DNA of 64,000 nucleotides. Source: Pegea sp. RAD2-039 (taxonomy: Eukaryota > Chordata > Thaliacea > Salpida > Salpidae). Made by a program: the position numbers and the translations under genes. Positions 35,516-49,900 of this stretch are shown piece by piece (the first letter of the stretch is position 1; the number at the start of each line of letters is the position of its first letter). Location of the stretch: assembly GCA_034620365.1 (NCBI GenBank), contig JAQGEQ010000380.1:2232001-2296000 (forward strand), in the 5' to 3' direction. The notes beneath the pieces are model-generated. The model searched no databases. It saw only the letters and a program-made list of their open reading frames with translations, and was not told the origin of the DNA.

Positions 35516-38500
35516 TGTCTAAATGAAGGTCAAATAAATTGTGGATAATTTTAAAAACAAAAATTTGGTTGTATTTAATTCGTCGAATTTACAAAGTATC
35601 TAAATTAAATAGGATGAGAGGAGTATAACTTTTGTTTTTGTTTAATGAATTGATTATTCTAAAATTAAAACCACATTAATAGATTACTATTAAAATCCTT
35701 AGCTTTTTACATTTGAATAAAGGTTAAAAACTAAAATAGAAGATTATCTTTAAACTGATTTTGGATTTGAAGTATTCTTAGATCAATAATAACAGCAATT
35801 TTCAAACTTTTGAAGCTCAGAGGTTGCAGATCTGCCAAGTAATAAAGAACATTTAAGTTTCTTGGTATCCAAATAGTAGCTGCATTTACTCTCATAAGAT
35901 CAAAAAACGATCTGGTATTGAGAAATCATGGTATAAAGTGCATTTTGTTAGCCGATGTAGATAGGTGCTTATTTCATTATACTCTTATGCTAAATAACTT
36001 AAAAATACAGCATTAGCTGACCAACTTTACAATTTGAAATGTTGTTTGAACACCTACAATTGATCAAACTTACTTTTATAAAAAATGATAAACTAATTAC
36101 TTTTTTCATGTTAATGATGATATTATTATATTACTACAATTAAAACTTGTTTCTAATTATTCGGTTTTTGGTATTTTTTTATCTTTTTGAACATATTTTT
36201 ACTCAAAGGAAAATCACTAACAAAAAATGTTGAAAAAAATAATTAGTTTTATTTTCACACAAACTTTGTTCGAATAAGCAGAAACTTTGTTCGATAATTT
36301 ACTAATAATAATTCTTTTTCAGAAAAAAAACTTTTAACATTTGCATTCGTTTTAACAATCTCTTTACAATCTGAACTTAAAATCTTATCAGTCAAACTTT
36401 GCAATTGGTTATCCAAGAAACTCGTAAGATTAGTAGACTTAATTCTAGCTTTTCATGGTAATAGTTACTCTCTTCAAGCAAATGTCTTTGAATTAATTCA
36501 ATGGGAGGCTAAAAAGATTAAAAAACTGATTAGTTCGATTTTGAAAGGTTTAGAATAAGTTTTTAGTCCAGGCTATGAATTTATTAAGTAGTATTAGCCA
36601 AATGAAAAAAACAGCAATATATTTGAGTTCAAACTGTGTTGGTGATCTAAGAAAGTTATTTAACTTTGTAATTAAATAAGAGCATTTCTATTTTAAAGAA
36701 AATTCTTATTTTGGAGAACTTATTTTCTTATGGTAATATTTACCAAAATGAAAACCAAGTAAACTAAAAAGTGACTAATTCACCGACTGCAGTATAATTT
36801 ACTAAGAAGTTTTAAGTCAGTTTATTGAAGTGGCTTTTTCAAGCGTATTTCGACTTTGAGTTAGAAACTTTAATTTAATCTAGTTATATTGACTAACCAA
36901 ATTATTTAAGTCGTTCTTAAAGCTGTTTGGATTAAATTAATCACTTTTTTCTGCTTATCTAATTAATAAAGATGAAGTGAATCTATAATTTAACTAAAAA
37001 TTATATCTGACATTTAAAAAAAAGACGAGAAAAACGATGAGTAACATTTTCTCTTTCACTTTTCTCTTCTTGAACAACTGTTTGAAAACTGAATTAGTAA
37101 TAAATCATCAATGATATAGTTATATTTGCGTATCTAAATTTTCAGCATAATAGTCTGATTAAATTACATGACCATATAATTTTATTATTCTGATATATTG
37201 TTCAGCAAATCAGATTTTATCTATTTAAATAGATCAAGTAAAAACAACGAAATGAAAAAAAAAGTTTACCAGAAAACATAAATATAATTATATATCAGCA
37301 TAGGAAGTATAAAATTAAAAATTAAATAAATTAAGAATGATAGTGTAAATTTCAAAAATTTAGTTTTAATATATTTGATTGGGTAAATAAATGTAAATAA
37401 ACTTTTTACCTTAATAAAATTTAAACAATAAGAATATATTTTTGTTTTTTGTTTTTCTTCAAATAGTTTGATAATTACAACCTTTTTATTGTATTAATCA
37501 TAAATCGGTTATTTGATGGATTATCAGCAGCTAATACTGTTTCTACTCGTAGATAGTTTTTTGATATTTATAAACTTAAATTGACAGATTTCACAAAATT
37601 AAATTTTTTTCAAATGTTTTAAAACTGACTAAAGTAGTTGCTTTAAAAACAAATTTCTCGATATCAATTTAACAAAATTGATAAAAGAAAAACAACTTAT
37701 TGAAATTAGATCATAAATTATTGGAAATATTTTTCAAATTATTCAACTGATTATAAAACAACTTAAGGAAAATTGTACTTCCACTTAGTAAATAATCATA
37801 TACACTTTAAAATTAGTTACAACTTGAGGATACTTAAATTGATTTTTAAAGTGAGCTTAAGACGTTGATGATGAAAAAGGTGGATTCTATTTTGATTATT
37901 GTGAAGCTTTATTATAAATAAAGTCAAAATAGAGTTTTGTTGTAAGTTTCAATTTTATATTAAGTTAGAACTCTGTACCTCCTATTTACCAGTTCTATTT
38001 GAGCGCAGACTCAAAATATTGTAACTGTTAACATCTTAAATTATCTCAAATACATTGTAGTTCTTAAAAATATAAAAAGTATCTGATTAGCTAAAATTTC
38101 TCACTATTCTTCTTATTTGTATAAACTATGTTGGTTTTAATTATCAGTACAAAGCAACATCTAAGAAAATTTATATTTATTCTTTTTTAATTCCTAGCTA
38201 ACTATTTCTTATGTCCTTTTTTATATATTTTGCCAGCAGGATGAAACTATTTTTTTAGGTTTTATTTCAATGATAAATGTAAATTATTCATTGGATTTTA
38301 TTACTATTTATTCTATATACACTAGAAGATTTTTACAATTTTTATTTAGCTGTTAATTAGCATACTGTAAAGACTAAATCTATGAAAGTTATTTCTTAAC
38401 CTTTAAGCTTTTTTAAAATGAGTAATTTTACTTTTAAAAAGAATGCTATTAACCAAAGTTTAAATCATTTAATAATTTAGTCATTATCAGTTTCAAGGCC

Positions 38501-39779
38501 AAAGTAAGATTATAAGAAATCGCAAAAACAAACATAAAAGATAACGACGGCGTTCATACAAAGATTTTTAGGCGATATCTATTTAGATAGGCTACTTGAA
38601 TGCTCTTTTGCAAACTAAGTAGATAAAATTAGACTTGTAAGTTGCAACGCTAATTAAATATTTTATCTTTGTCATATTTATAATGTCGACAATAAGACAG
38701 AATTAAAGTTAGTAACACAACTTTAAACACATATTACAATTTTGGGAAATTAGGCGGTTTCCTTTGATAATTTTTTTTGTGAATTTAAAATTTAGAATTT
38801 TGTGAATTCAAAATTTAGAACTTTATGAAATTTCTTGTTTGAAAAGTGTGTTAATAATTCTTTTTTGAATTTTATGTTTTGGCTTTCTTATTAATCGTTT
38901 TTTTTTGTTAAAATTAAAGTTTTTGTGGAAAATTATCATTAATGTACTCCCAACTTTGATCATAAAAAAAATGCTATCAAATAAAAAAAACGAAAAAAAT
39001 GTTTAACTAAAGTAATTTAGCTGAAACTGTAGAGTTAGATAAATTAAATTGAGTAAACTTGGAATTAATAAATGTTTAAAGTGAAAACTGAAGCTATTTA
39101 TTTTGTTCGTTAACTATAAATCAAACCTTATACTAATGGCTCATCGGAAAATATTACAAACGGTTTTGAATAAGTGAAATGTATTCAAATCAAAGACTAG
39201 GTACTTTTCAAACTAAAAAATGTAGCTATTAAGTCACAAATTATGTATATTTTAGAGAAATAATCAAATTGAGTAGAAATATAAAAAATCTCATATGACA
39301 ACAATTAATTTTATAATTAGTAAAGATATATTTACTTACACCAAAAAAGATCATAATTTTGATCTAAGATTTTTGAATCTTTTAAATAGAGTAATACTAA
39401 AGAAAACTTTATATAAACCAATTTATTCAAATGAAAACTTCAAAACAAACTAATTTATATTATAGTGGAATGTTTATAAATTGTTTTTTCCTCTTTATAA
39501 GTTTTAAAATTAAAATTGTGTCTAACAACAATATTATTTACCAAGATGATAGACACAAGCGGCTTAAAGCATTTATTGAGCTTCTTGATTACTTTGACGT
39601 CTATTTGTTCTTCATCGAAGTAAGATTATGCAGAAAAGCAAACAAATAAGTTTGTCAGAATGCTTATTGTAAGACTTTAATCTTATCTTGACTTAATAGC
39701 AGGCTTAATTTTGTGTCACTCTACAAACTAATGAGATGTTTGGCACACTTAAGACAAAAGTAAAAGGTGATATCGCCGG
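35516..39779. other. Long AT-rich intergenic region, no supported gene
   Basis: About 4.3 kb. An open stretch without a start codon runs 36323-36558 after a TTTTTCAG acceptor (contains ISLQSELKILSVKLCNWLSK) and ends in TAA. A 72-codon frame at 39431-39649 contains GAA/GTAAGA. Neither has a recognisable domain or a partner exon, and frames of this length are expected by chance at this base composition. Confidence 0.45.
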
Positions 39780-39811
39780 CACGTGGATAGGGTTTTTCTA
39801 AGAGTATAAAT
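39780..39811 (+). promoter_or_regulatory. Core promoter of the PTF1A-like gene: CACGTG E-box and TATA box
   Basis: CACGTG at 39780-39785 lies in a locally GC-rich patch and is followed by TATAAAT at 39805-39811, about 95 bases before the start codon. TATA spacing predicts transcription start near 39835-39840. The E-box could serve bHLH autoregulation, as known for Ptf1a, though the classic PTF1 site is CAGCTG-type plus a TC-box, which I do not see. Confidence 0.5.
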
Positions 39812-39900
39812 ACTGCTGTGTTATTGAAAAATATTTGACTTGATGTAAGCTAGCTACTGAACATTAGTCATTCAAACTTCATCATATTGAGAGTTTTAAA

Positions 39901-42467
39901 ATGGATTTCTGGCTTCCTCAAGAGGAACCTCTTTCGTATCTGAATTATCCATCGCTTTCAACTGAACCCACATCTCCATTAGATTCTTTTAACTTCTTTT
40001 CAGATTTTATAATTCCTGTTCAAGAACAAAGCTTAGCCTCAGAAGTAACATCTTCTCAATTAAGTAATAATCTTTTGTCCTTGAGTGCTTTTACGCAAAA
40101 ATCTGCGCATGAGACTTCAAATGAAAATTCAGAGAAAAGATATTATCAAGATCATGAAATACTTCAAAAAGTTAACCCTTTATACCCACTACAAGAATCT
40201 TATATGACAGATGATAAGTCTATTGGCCACTATTATCAGGAAGAGAGTATGAGAAATCATGAATACTTCTGCATGAAAGAACTGGATGAAAACTCATGTA
40301 ACTGCGTAGAGTACGAATCGGAAAATAATTTGTTAGCTGGCAATGAACAACACTGTGGGAAATATCTTCAGCAACTGAATGAATGTTCTGAAGAAGAACT
40401 TGAAAAACATTTTTATGAAGGTAAGAAGTATGCAATTTATTAAAAATTTATTTAATTATTTCTAATATTTAATATTTTGCAAACTTATTTTTATTTAATA
40501 CCATTTTGTTAAAAAATTTTTATGTTACATTACTTAGTATATAAAAGAAAAATGTTTTAGATTTAAAAAATTACATTTTGTAAGCATGAGTATTTAAAAG
40601 TAATTCAGTCTTGCGATATAGAGCTAATCGTAATTGCTTATTATCTTTTTTTAATCTACCAACGTTCTTGTTTAAAAATAATTTTCAAAAAAAATTACAT
40701 TTCTAAATTCCTTTATTGCATATGCGAGCTTTAATTGTGTAATTAAAAAATGAACAAATTACAAGACTTCGAGTATACATATAAGATGTAGATCGTTTTT
40801 GTAATCACAAACAGTTTATAAACAAACAAAGCTTAAAAGATGAATCTGTATATTTCAAGCATATCAAGTCACGAACAAGGATACCAGCAATAGACCTTTA
40901 ACGATAACGATAATTGTTTGTATTTTCATTAATAATCAACTTTTTAAAGTAAAAGCAAACATAGCTAGGGTTTTTTAAAGCTGTAAACAGATAGCAACAA
41001 ACACTTATTACAAAGATATTTGATGGTAAATTAACTTTGGTAAAAATGTTGGTCAATAAAAATCCGTGGTCCTGATGCTAAAATAGACTCAAAATATTTA
41101 AACAACATTTTTGTTTCAAAAAAAAATTATTTATTTCAAAAATAAATTTGTTGAAACTTTATTTTACAGAAACAAACTTTTCAGACGATAACTACCTTAC
41201 ATATGATCAGAATGAAAACGATTTCTGTTTGAATTTTAATAGGAAGAAGCAAAGACGAGCTGCCAACAAAAGGGAGCGAAATAGAATGAAGATCATAAAT
41301 GAAGCATACGAGAGACTGAGAAAGCATGTCCCATGCTTTCCGTTTGAAAGGAAGCTATCAAAAGTATACAAACACTTATCAAATGATAATTTATTCACCA
41401 AAAATGTTCATAAATAGTTTTTGATAGAAATGTTTACGACTAAACTTAAGACGGCTAGATCTTCTGCAAAATTGTGACTTTATTTGTTCTTTCAATTGTA
41501 ACGACTAACAATTAGATAATTAAATGAAATAATTTACAACTTTCCTAAAACTGTTTAAATATTTTAGGTAGATACTTTAAAGTCTGCAATTGATTACATT
41601 CATTTCATGACAAGTATATTGAATGAAGATACTAATAAGGAAGGAATACCTCCACATAAGAAGAAAAACAAAATTACAATTTATTCAAAAGGTAAAAACA
41701 AATGTAATAGATTCATTGTAACTTCTATCGACAATTTAGCGTTTTTTACAAAACTAGAAAAATAAAATCTATATCTAAAATTACATACAGAACTAAATTT
41801 CAAAAAAATAAATCTATTTGAAATTTTCATATATTGACCAATAAATAACTTTGCTAAATTTCATTTTTATTTGAGACTATTTCAAGATCATATTCCACAA
41901 ATTTGATTTCAAAAATTTGTTTCAGAAAATGGTGACGGTGAAAATATTGTCCGTGTTTATTCGCTGTCGTGGTCTTGGAATAAAAACAAGTCCTATGAAG
42001 TCGATACTATAGAAAATAATAGACCAGATAATCAAGAAATACAGTTTTCTAAATATAACGGAGATAATAAAAAATGTAATTGGTTTATAAAAAATTATTA
42101 TGGACATAATAATATCAAAAAAAGAATTAAAACTCATTTATGGAGGCCTTCAGACACTGACCAAGATATTAAAAAGAAACCAGGTTTTAGCGACCAGCCT
42201 AAAGATGAATTACCATCTAGCTGGTCGGCAGAACACAACGAGCTACCACCAGTAGAGTCTTTCATACCAACTTACACAGAGCAACTATCATCAGAATTTG
42301 AGATGACTGGAGGTGAAGAAGAAATATTGTTGCCTCTACAGCAACAAATAGAATGTATCTATCCAGAATTTGACGATATGATGTTATTCACAGATAGAAA
42401 TGAATATGATGTTGACATTAGTGACCATGCTTGTCAGCAATGCCAGTCTTCAACTATTAACTTTTAG
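39901..42467 (+). CDS. PTF1A: PTF1A-like bHLH transcription factor
   Basis: Four exons (39901-40420, 41170-41363, 41568-41691, 41926-42467) give 459 residues. Residues about 202-257 are a bHLH domain: [20 protein letters not shown], then [20 protein letters not shown] and [11 protein letters not shown], close to the Ptf1a/Fer family. Beyond the bHLH lie YSLSW (Trp295), matching the family's C1 box (HSLSW), and [10 protein letters not shown] (Trp352), matching the C2 box around RTAKVWTPED. These tryptophan boxes bind RBPJ in vertebrate PTF1A, so this supports PTF1A rather than another class A bHLH. PTF1A drives pancreatic and inhibitory-neuron fates in vertebrates; ascidian Ptf1a acts in coronet-cell fate. 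The N-terminal 173 residues are acidic and Ser/Glu-rich. The protein is longer than vertebrate PTF1A, with about 55 residues separating the two boxes. The gene has its own TATA promoter. Confidence 0.88.
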
Positions 42468-43946
42468 AACTTTCTATCATTTGTTTAAAAAAAATTTCTT
42501 TCTTTTTGCCCAGTTTGTTTACTATTAAAAAAATTCAAAACTTGTTAAAAATTGAAAAAAACAAATTTTTCTACTACTATTATTAAGGCATTCTTTGCAA
42601 TATTGATAAATGTAGTTTTATTTTTGATCAATCAGCATAAACTGCAGATAAACTGAGAACTATAAATAAGAAGAATATATTATGCTTTTAAAATAATCAC
42701 CAATAGATTTTGAATGCTTTTATAAGTTTTTATTTAGAAGCGTAACAAGGTGATGTTAACCATGTAATTTTTAAAAACTTTCCTTGAAATCAAACCTTCT
42801 TATAGATGTTTTGGTTGCGAATAATTTAAATCAAAAATGTTTTTCTATATATCTTTGAAAAACAGGTTTTTTTCTGCCAAACATCTTTAAAGTAACATAT
42901 TCATTAGTGGAAGTTTGTTTGTATGCTATTAATTTTTAGTAAGATCAAATCTAAAACTGGAAAAATTTTATTTTACAGAAGTTCATTTAAAAGTTTTAAT
43001 TTTATTAAAAAAAAATGAATACGGTAGTAATAAAATCCGGCAATAATAAAATAAGTCAAAATAACAAAGCACAATACAAAGTGATATGATATATTGACAT
43101 TGCTGAATTTTAATATTTACTTTGTAATGATTACATCAAGTTGTGATATGTCAAAACATGTTAAAACGATTTGGTTTAAAACTATTTTTATCATCGTATT
43201 TTGCTATACAGTAAAAGGTAGCTTAAACAACTATAACAAAGCTGGTTATGTTTGAATGTAAGCTTAAAACGAAAGTTTCTTTTTATTTCCAATTCTCGGT
43301 AAGACCAACTGATAACTATGTTTTACATATTATATTTGTAACTTTTTTCAACTGAATAACTCAAGAAAAATATTATTTATCTTTATTATCTTTAAATTAA
43401 AAAAAGACTAATGTAACTGTTTGTAATCAATTTATTATATTATTAGAATAAATTGAAATAAACTCTTTATAAATATAGTTGACCCTTCAGATCAAACATG
43501 TAACAACTTTGAGAACCAATTAAATTAAAAGTTTTTGATCATTTAGTTTTGATGATAAATTTTACTTTGCGGTCTTTTTCGGACTTTAGGACATCAATGA
43601 AAGTATTTAAACAATCGATTGCTTTGTAGATACAAAATTTAAACATTGTAAACTTTAGTAAATGATTTGAAAAGAAATAAAGAATAAAACCCAAAATAAA
43701 CTGGAAGAAACTGGCCAAAGAATTCACAATAAGATTGCTGGTTGAAAGTGCAAGCGACAAAAGTACAATTTGGTGTTGTCAGCTTTTGCGAAAAGAAAAT
43801 CATAAAAGTACACCTAGTATAATATACACTTGTAACACAGAATGTAGTGAAACAACAAAAAATCAATCAAAAAATATAATATGAAAAGTTTAAAGGAAAA
43901 GTGGATGAAATGAAAGACAAGCAGAAAGAAAAACTAGAAATTAAAG
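42468..43946. other. Convergent intergenic region
   Basis: 3' ends of the plus-strand PTF1A-like gene and the minus-strand FSD-like gene face each other. A 34-codon plus-strand frame starting at 43149 begins with a hydrophobic signal-like stretch (MSKHVKTIWFKTIFIIVFCY), and overlapping minus-strand frames occupy 43539-43866. None has splice or domain support. Confidence 0.4.
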
Positions 43947-46900
43947 CTATGTCTTTACAAGATAATCAGGAATATCAAGACCAGAGACTAATGTAAGTCT
44001 TCCTCCATGGTAGAAAGGGTTTACTGCAGCACATAACGAGTCAACAAAACCACCATCAACCACACAAGTATGAAGAACCGATTTTTCTCTACAATTCACA
44101 AACTTCAATACTCCTAAAAAAACATTTGCATGCTCTATAATAAGATAAAAAAATTGCTAAAAAATGAAATTACTTAGATAAAATCTAAGCTGTTTGTTGA
44201 AGCCTTTTTTATCTTTTAAATTGAAATTAAATTTTTTTAGAAAATTTAAATAAAAGTCTTTACATGAAGTATACTTTTAAAGTAACTTTAAGAAAATAAG
44301 AATGGTAACAGAGATCAAACAAGTTAAATTAGACTAGTTTAAAATAACTTAAGAATATAGTTTGACACAACGTTTTCAATCGAATGAACTAGGCCTAGAA
44401 GCTTTGAAAAATTACTTTCAGAAAATAAATATTAAATTAATAATTTAGTAAAAATAATTTACTTACATTTTAAACACTAATTTGTAATAAATTTGAACGA
44501 GTCTTAAAGTTTAATAAAGTGATCAAAGTAATGTAAATCTCTTGCAAAATGTATAATTTTCTAATAGTACTTTGAAAATATTTCTTTGGTTTTTGCTGAG
44601 TTAAATCTATAATAAATATAACTTAAAAAGTTATTTAATATGAATTTCTATTTTTCAGTTTTCCGTAAAAGTTTTGTGTTTAACCAAGAAGTAATATTAA
44701 AATCAAAAAGTCATCTTAAATAAAATTTTATGAAAAACATCTTTACCTGACTCATAATCAATGTATATTCCTATCATACTCAAAAAGTTTTCATTCAACG
44801 CTAGCTGAATATCAGTTGATTCACCAGCATGTCGAATCTGTAATTTAGTAATCTGGTTAAGTTTAATAAAAGTTGTAAGAAAAAAGCTTTCTACTTCGAG
44901 CTTTTTATTCGGGAAATTTATATTCATAAATGCTGCAGCCTTAATTAAAATTATACTCAGACTATTTATATTCAAGCACATTAGCTAGTATGTAATTAAA
45001 GCTACAACAAAAGTTTATAAAAAATATCTTAGAATGTTTAGAGATTTGAACTAATTAAGACTTTACGAAACAAAGTTCTGATTACATGCTAGATGTTTCA
45101 GTCGAGTGGTTGCAAATTACCCAAAAAGAAAACTTTAGTTCTCAATAAAGATCAGCAAAAATAATAATGCAATTAAATGGCCAAGTATTTGATAAATTAT
45201 TAACTTATTATTTCTTTTTTATTTCTCTTTAATTTGAAAACACAGAGCTTTTAATCATCAGTAGTGAGGCAAAAGAAAACGTTTTTGTGATATTTAAAAA
45301 ATGTTATGAGATAAAAATAAAACACTTTAACCTTACTAGCAGATAAATTTTTTTCGATTTCAGTCATATCGATTTCTTCAAAGGTTGCTTTATTTGTAAT
45401 TACTTAAGTTTGATGTAAGATAAATAAAAATTGAAAACATAATACTACTTTCAAAGTTAGCCTAGCTTAAGAGCTTGACTTTAAATGATCAAAAAATTCA
45501 AAGAAGCCTAAACAAGTTTTAAATGAAATTGATAAATAAAACTTCTTGTACAAGCTTTGTCTAATTTAATTTATCAATTGAAAATTCTTTGAATTTTAGT
45601 TAGGTTTTCTGCGCCAGAGCAAAATACTTTATAATGTATCGATATTTTCATAAAAAACAAACTTAAATACATAATGACAAGAATTGATAGAAAAATATTC
45701 TAATTTTAAGTTTCAACAAAAAAAGTTGTATTATATTTAATATGAAGAATATTTGCAAATGTTCATCTAAATTTAAGCACGATTTCAATTAGGCTGAATA
45801 AAAACACCAAAGACAAACTTTATATTGATATTTGGCCCCATTAAAATGTAGAATCCAAGATGAGTGGTTGCTTCCTAACCAACTATTTCTAGCTATAGAT
45901 TGATATGCAACACCAGCTGCCCAGCCTTCGTTGTTGACCTTTATTTCAAAGTAGTGTCTGAAAATAACAGTTGCTAAATGACAAATTCTGCCTAAATCTG
46001 TATCCGCTACTATTCAATCTAAATCAATAAAACTAAAAGTGGTTTATTAAAAATTAATTACTGGCCTAAATAGTTTAAATCTAAGTAAGTTTTAGTCGAT
46101 AATAAAGTGACTGTATATAATTCCAGATTAAAAGCTTTTTTACTTCAAAACCTAATTATTTAAGATGAAATTAACTGAGTCATAAATAAATATAATAAGT
46201 TGCTTAAGTGAGAAGTTTTTATCTGGGTCCGATAACAGGTAAATGAACATTGCAAGGCGACAAAAGTTAAAAATAAAGCTAATTAAAGAAACTTTAATGA
46301 AACTATTTTACTGTTAAAGGACATAAAGGTATATATGTAGTTATTGCTTAAAAGACTACTTAAACGTTATTTTTTAATTAGTGCAGTTTATAAATATTCA
46401 CTCATTTTTTCAAACAAAAGTTTGTGCTTTTAACCTTCCAGTGTAGAATGCAATATCACCAAGAACATTTAGGGCAAATGTGAACCTTGAAGAAGATTGA
46501 GAGCTTGAACATTTCGGTTGGTTGTCTCCTCCATAATAAACAGTGTTCGCGTCACGTGATAGCCGAAGTTTAGAATGGGCGGTAGAATTATCAAATTTAA
46601 ATGTTCGTGGACCTAAAAAGTAATTAAAACTATCAAAAATTGAGAATTATTTCTAACAACAAACTTTTACTTCAAAATAAACAATTAAAAGCAAACTTTG
46701 ATAATAATTACTCATAAAAAGTTGCTCTGTTATATGACTTGCTACAACAAAAGCTGTTTGAGAAGTCAATAATGAAATTAAGGCTTTCTTTGCCAAGATT
46801 TTATGATATTATTATTACTCTTAATTCCAAATATTTACAATCAAAGAATTTGATCTTAAAGCTGGATGAAAGGGTTTGAATCTGTATTTCCTAATTCATT

Positions 46901-49900
46901 AATAAAAGCTGCTTGAAAATGAATATCAAATCACAAATTTGTTTAATATTTGATTGTGTTGGTTCAATGGTTCAAAAATGTTTTAAATAATTTATTTAAA
47001 TTTTTCTGAAGTTTTTACCAGCACTAGTAGTAAAAAGAGCAGGAGAACTCCAGGCTACATCTTCACCATTTCTCACTTGTACAGTGACGTCACATAAGGA
47101 CGGCAAGTCTTGTAGGAGCCAGAACATTTGATTGATATTTTTTAGTGATCTGTTAAAGTAAGTCTATTTACAACTTTTACTGGACTATAATTTAAAGCAA
47201 CAATTATTTAAAGAGAAACTAACATAATTTGTGAAAAAATATCTTTTATTTTATTTTTCTATTTGCTTTTGCAGATTTTTAATAAGAATCACGACTGAAT
47301 TTACTATTAGAAATAAAAATATAATTTTAGAGAAAGTTTAGAGACAAGTTTGAAGACCTTGAAATGATTTTAGCAGCTTGTATAATTTAGTTGGACAAAA
47401 AACGTTTTTCGAGATAAGTAAACAAACAAGTAAACGATAATATCGATAAATCAGATTAAATAAATTGATAAGTAATAAACAGTTATTTTACGAAGTTCTA
47501 GCAAACAAATACATTCAAAATTTGGGCACAATAGCTCAAATGTTTTCCTTCAAAATTAATTTTCTTTAATTTTTAGTAAATTGTCATCCTTTAAGGAGAT
47601 ATCAGTTATTTTTTAATAATCCTACACAATCTGTATACATATATCTAAATACAAACTCATGAAACAGTTGATAACAAGCTTTATACTTCAGCTAAATACA
47701 TGTTATTCTGAAACTTTTTTAATTATTTGATATTTACAACCATTAATCAAGATGATCAATTTTTATAAAACTTTTTTAGTTTTCTCCTGAAAAGTACTTC
47801 TCCATAACAACTATATAAATCATCAAGGTTACGGTTAGCTTTAGGCTAAGTATGCAACAATTTTTATAAATTGAAATACGCTTAAAACCGGACTACAAGC
47901 TTCAGAAAAATTTTTGAGAGTAGTTATTTTAACATCAGACTTTTTTCATTTTAGATTAAGCTAAAAAACAATACTTTTTATCTAAATCGTCAACTTAAAA
48001 AATCAATACAGCTATAACTTTTACTTGATATAATTGTATAAAAAATAATTAAGTCTATTTTGATAAGTGGTTTTAAGTATGTCCCTTAAACTTTAGTATT
48101 CTGAAATAAAATTCTTAGAAGATTGGAGCTATATAAAACGATACTACTTAAGAATAGGTCTAGTTACGTCATTTGAATTTGGTTAAGTCATCACATTTAA
48201 AATCGATTAATTAGCAGGTCGAGTAATCTAACTTACATTTCAGTTTTCAATGAAGAAATATATTTAGTTAGTATTTGTAAAAATAGTTTAATTTGAAACA
48301 TTCGTTTTTTAAAGTTATAATTGAATTTCAGTTAAACCTTTTTATGGTAAAATTTTATCATAACACCTAAAAAATAAAGTTAAATTAAAACTTTTCTTTA
48401 TTATCTTAATGCAAGAAAGATTTAAAAAGTTAATAATTATAATTGTAAAGCAACGAGAGGTTTTGTGACAATCGAGTTAAGGTCAAATTTGTTTAAAAGT
48501 AAGTAATATTTGGATTTAGTGAAAAATGAATGATTTTGTTTTTAAAGTTGCAATAAAATATCAACAAACGTTTTCAAATATCCGATAATTACAAACAAAC
48601 CTCGTGATGGTTTTATTTTGTACTTGATATTTCCATTCAATCTGAAAATTTGGGTTAAAGTCATAAGAACTCTTCCACCGAACAAGAACTGAATCTTTGG
48701 TGATATCAGATCGTTTTTGAGAAGCTTCTATAACCGGAATCTGGTTCAAATGAGAGCTGTGTGTTTCTGTAACAACTCAGAAAGTAAGAAAAAGAAAGAT
48801 TAAATCATTAATCCACCTGTCACAGTATCTTCAAAACTTAGTTTTTCAATACAGCTGCGGGTTGCAGTAATATCAACGTGATGATTTTTATTCAATTCAA
48901 TAGATGATTTCCTCAACTTATTTTCTAAATCATAGATTTTTTTAAGTCTGCAAACAAAACAAAAGAGTTAATTTTCTGGTTACCATTTCTTAAAAGTAAG
49001 TGTATTTACAAACAGTAATCTATAAAACTTCTACATTTAGTTAAAGTGAGTCGACCTGAGTTTTAATTCATTTGCCGATTTTTCTTGAAAGTTTCCGTTT
49101 GAGTATTGACGTAAATTTTTTGCAAACGCTAAAGTTCCAGACACACTTTTTAAAAGCTCTCTGCACAAATTAATATCTTCCCGAGCCTGATGGCTAGATT
49201 TTTTGTTGCGATCCTGAAATAAAATAATTTTAGTTGTTATGATTTTAGTGATGATCAAGACTTGTAAACTTCAACTTCAATTGATCTAAATTGAAGAAAA
49301 AGATTTTAATGCATACTACTTGCTGTAAGTTAAGCAACTTAATTAATTCATTTGTTTTTATTTCTAATATCATAAACGTAAGAAACATTTTACTTCACCT
49401 GCAGATCGTTTTTTAATTGAGACTGTTGTTGGAATAGAAGGCTGGTTAGTTTCGATATATCTGTTGTTAGTCGTGTTTGATCTTCTTTAAATTGTTCCTA
49501 TAAATAAATTTGTAAAGATAATAAGTATCTTTATAAAATTAAAATAATAAATTTAGATAGTAAATGGATAGCAATAGGTATAGTTGGTAATAATTGCCAT
49601 TTTGTATTCGTCAGTTCTATAAAGCATTATCAAGCTATGGATAAAAAAATTAAAAAGAGAATAAAAACGAAAATGTTTAAAATATTTCTATTTTAATAAA
49701 ATTGGGTTTTTATTTATCATCTAATATTAACAAATGTAAAATATCAGGAACTTTTTGAAAGTTTCAAATCAACTTATAATTAAATGAAGAAAAAATACCA
49801 ACTATCAATTCATACTCTATTTTTTCAGTGCTTTCATCTGCAGTTGTTTTTAGTTTTTTATGATGACCTACTAACCCTAACTCAAATATATATTACAGAT

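Noticed and set aside
36323-36558. Long open stretch without ATG after a good acceptor
   Set aside because: About a dozen open stretches of this length are expected by chance in 64 kb of such AT-rich DNA; no partner exon or domain.
39431-39649. 72-codon plus frame with an internal GTAAGA donor
   Set aside because: No recognisable domain and no matching downstream exon; it lies in the upstream region of the PTF1A-like gene.
43149-43254. 34-codon frame with a signal-like N-terminus
   Set aside because: Hydrophobic starts are common in AT-rich DNA; there is no second exon or processed-peptide pattern.
43539-43866. Overlapping minus-strand frames beyond the FSD-like stop codon
   Set aside because: They lie in the 3' flank of that gene, overlap each other and show no domain.
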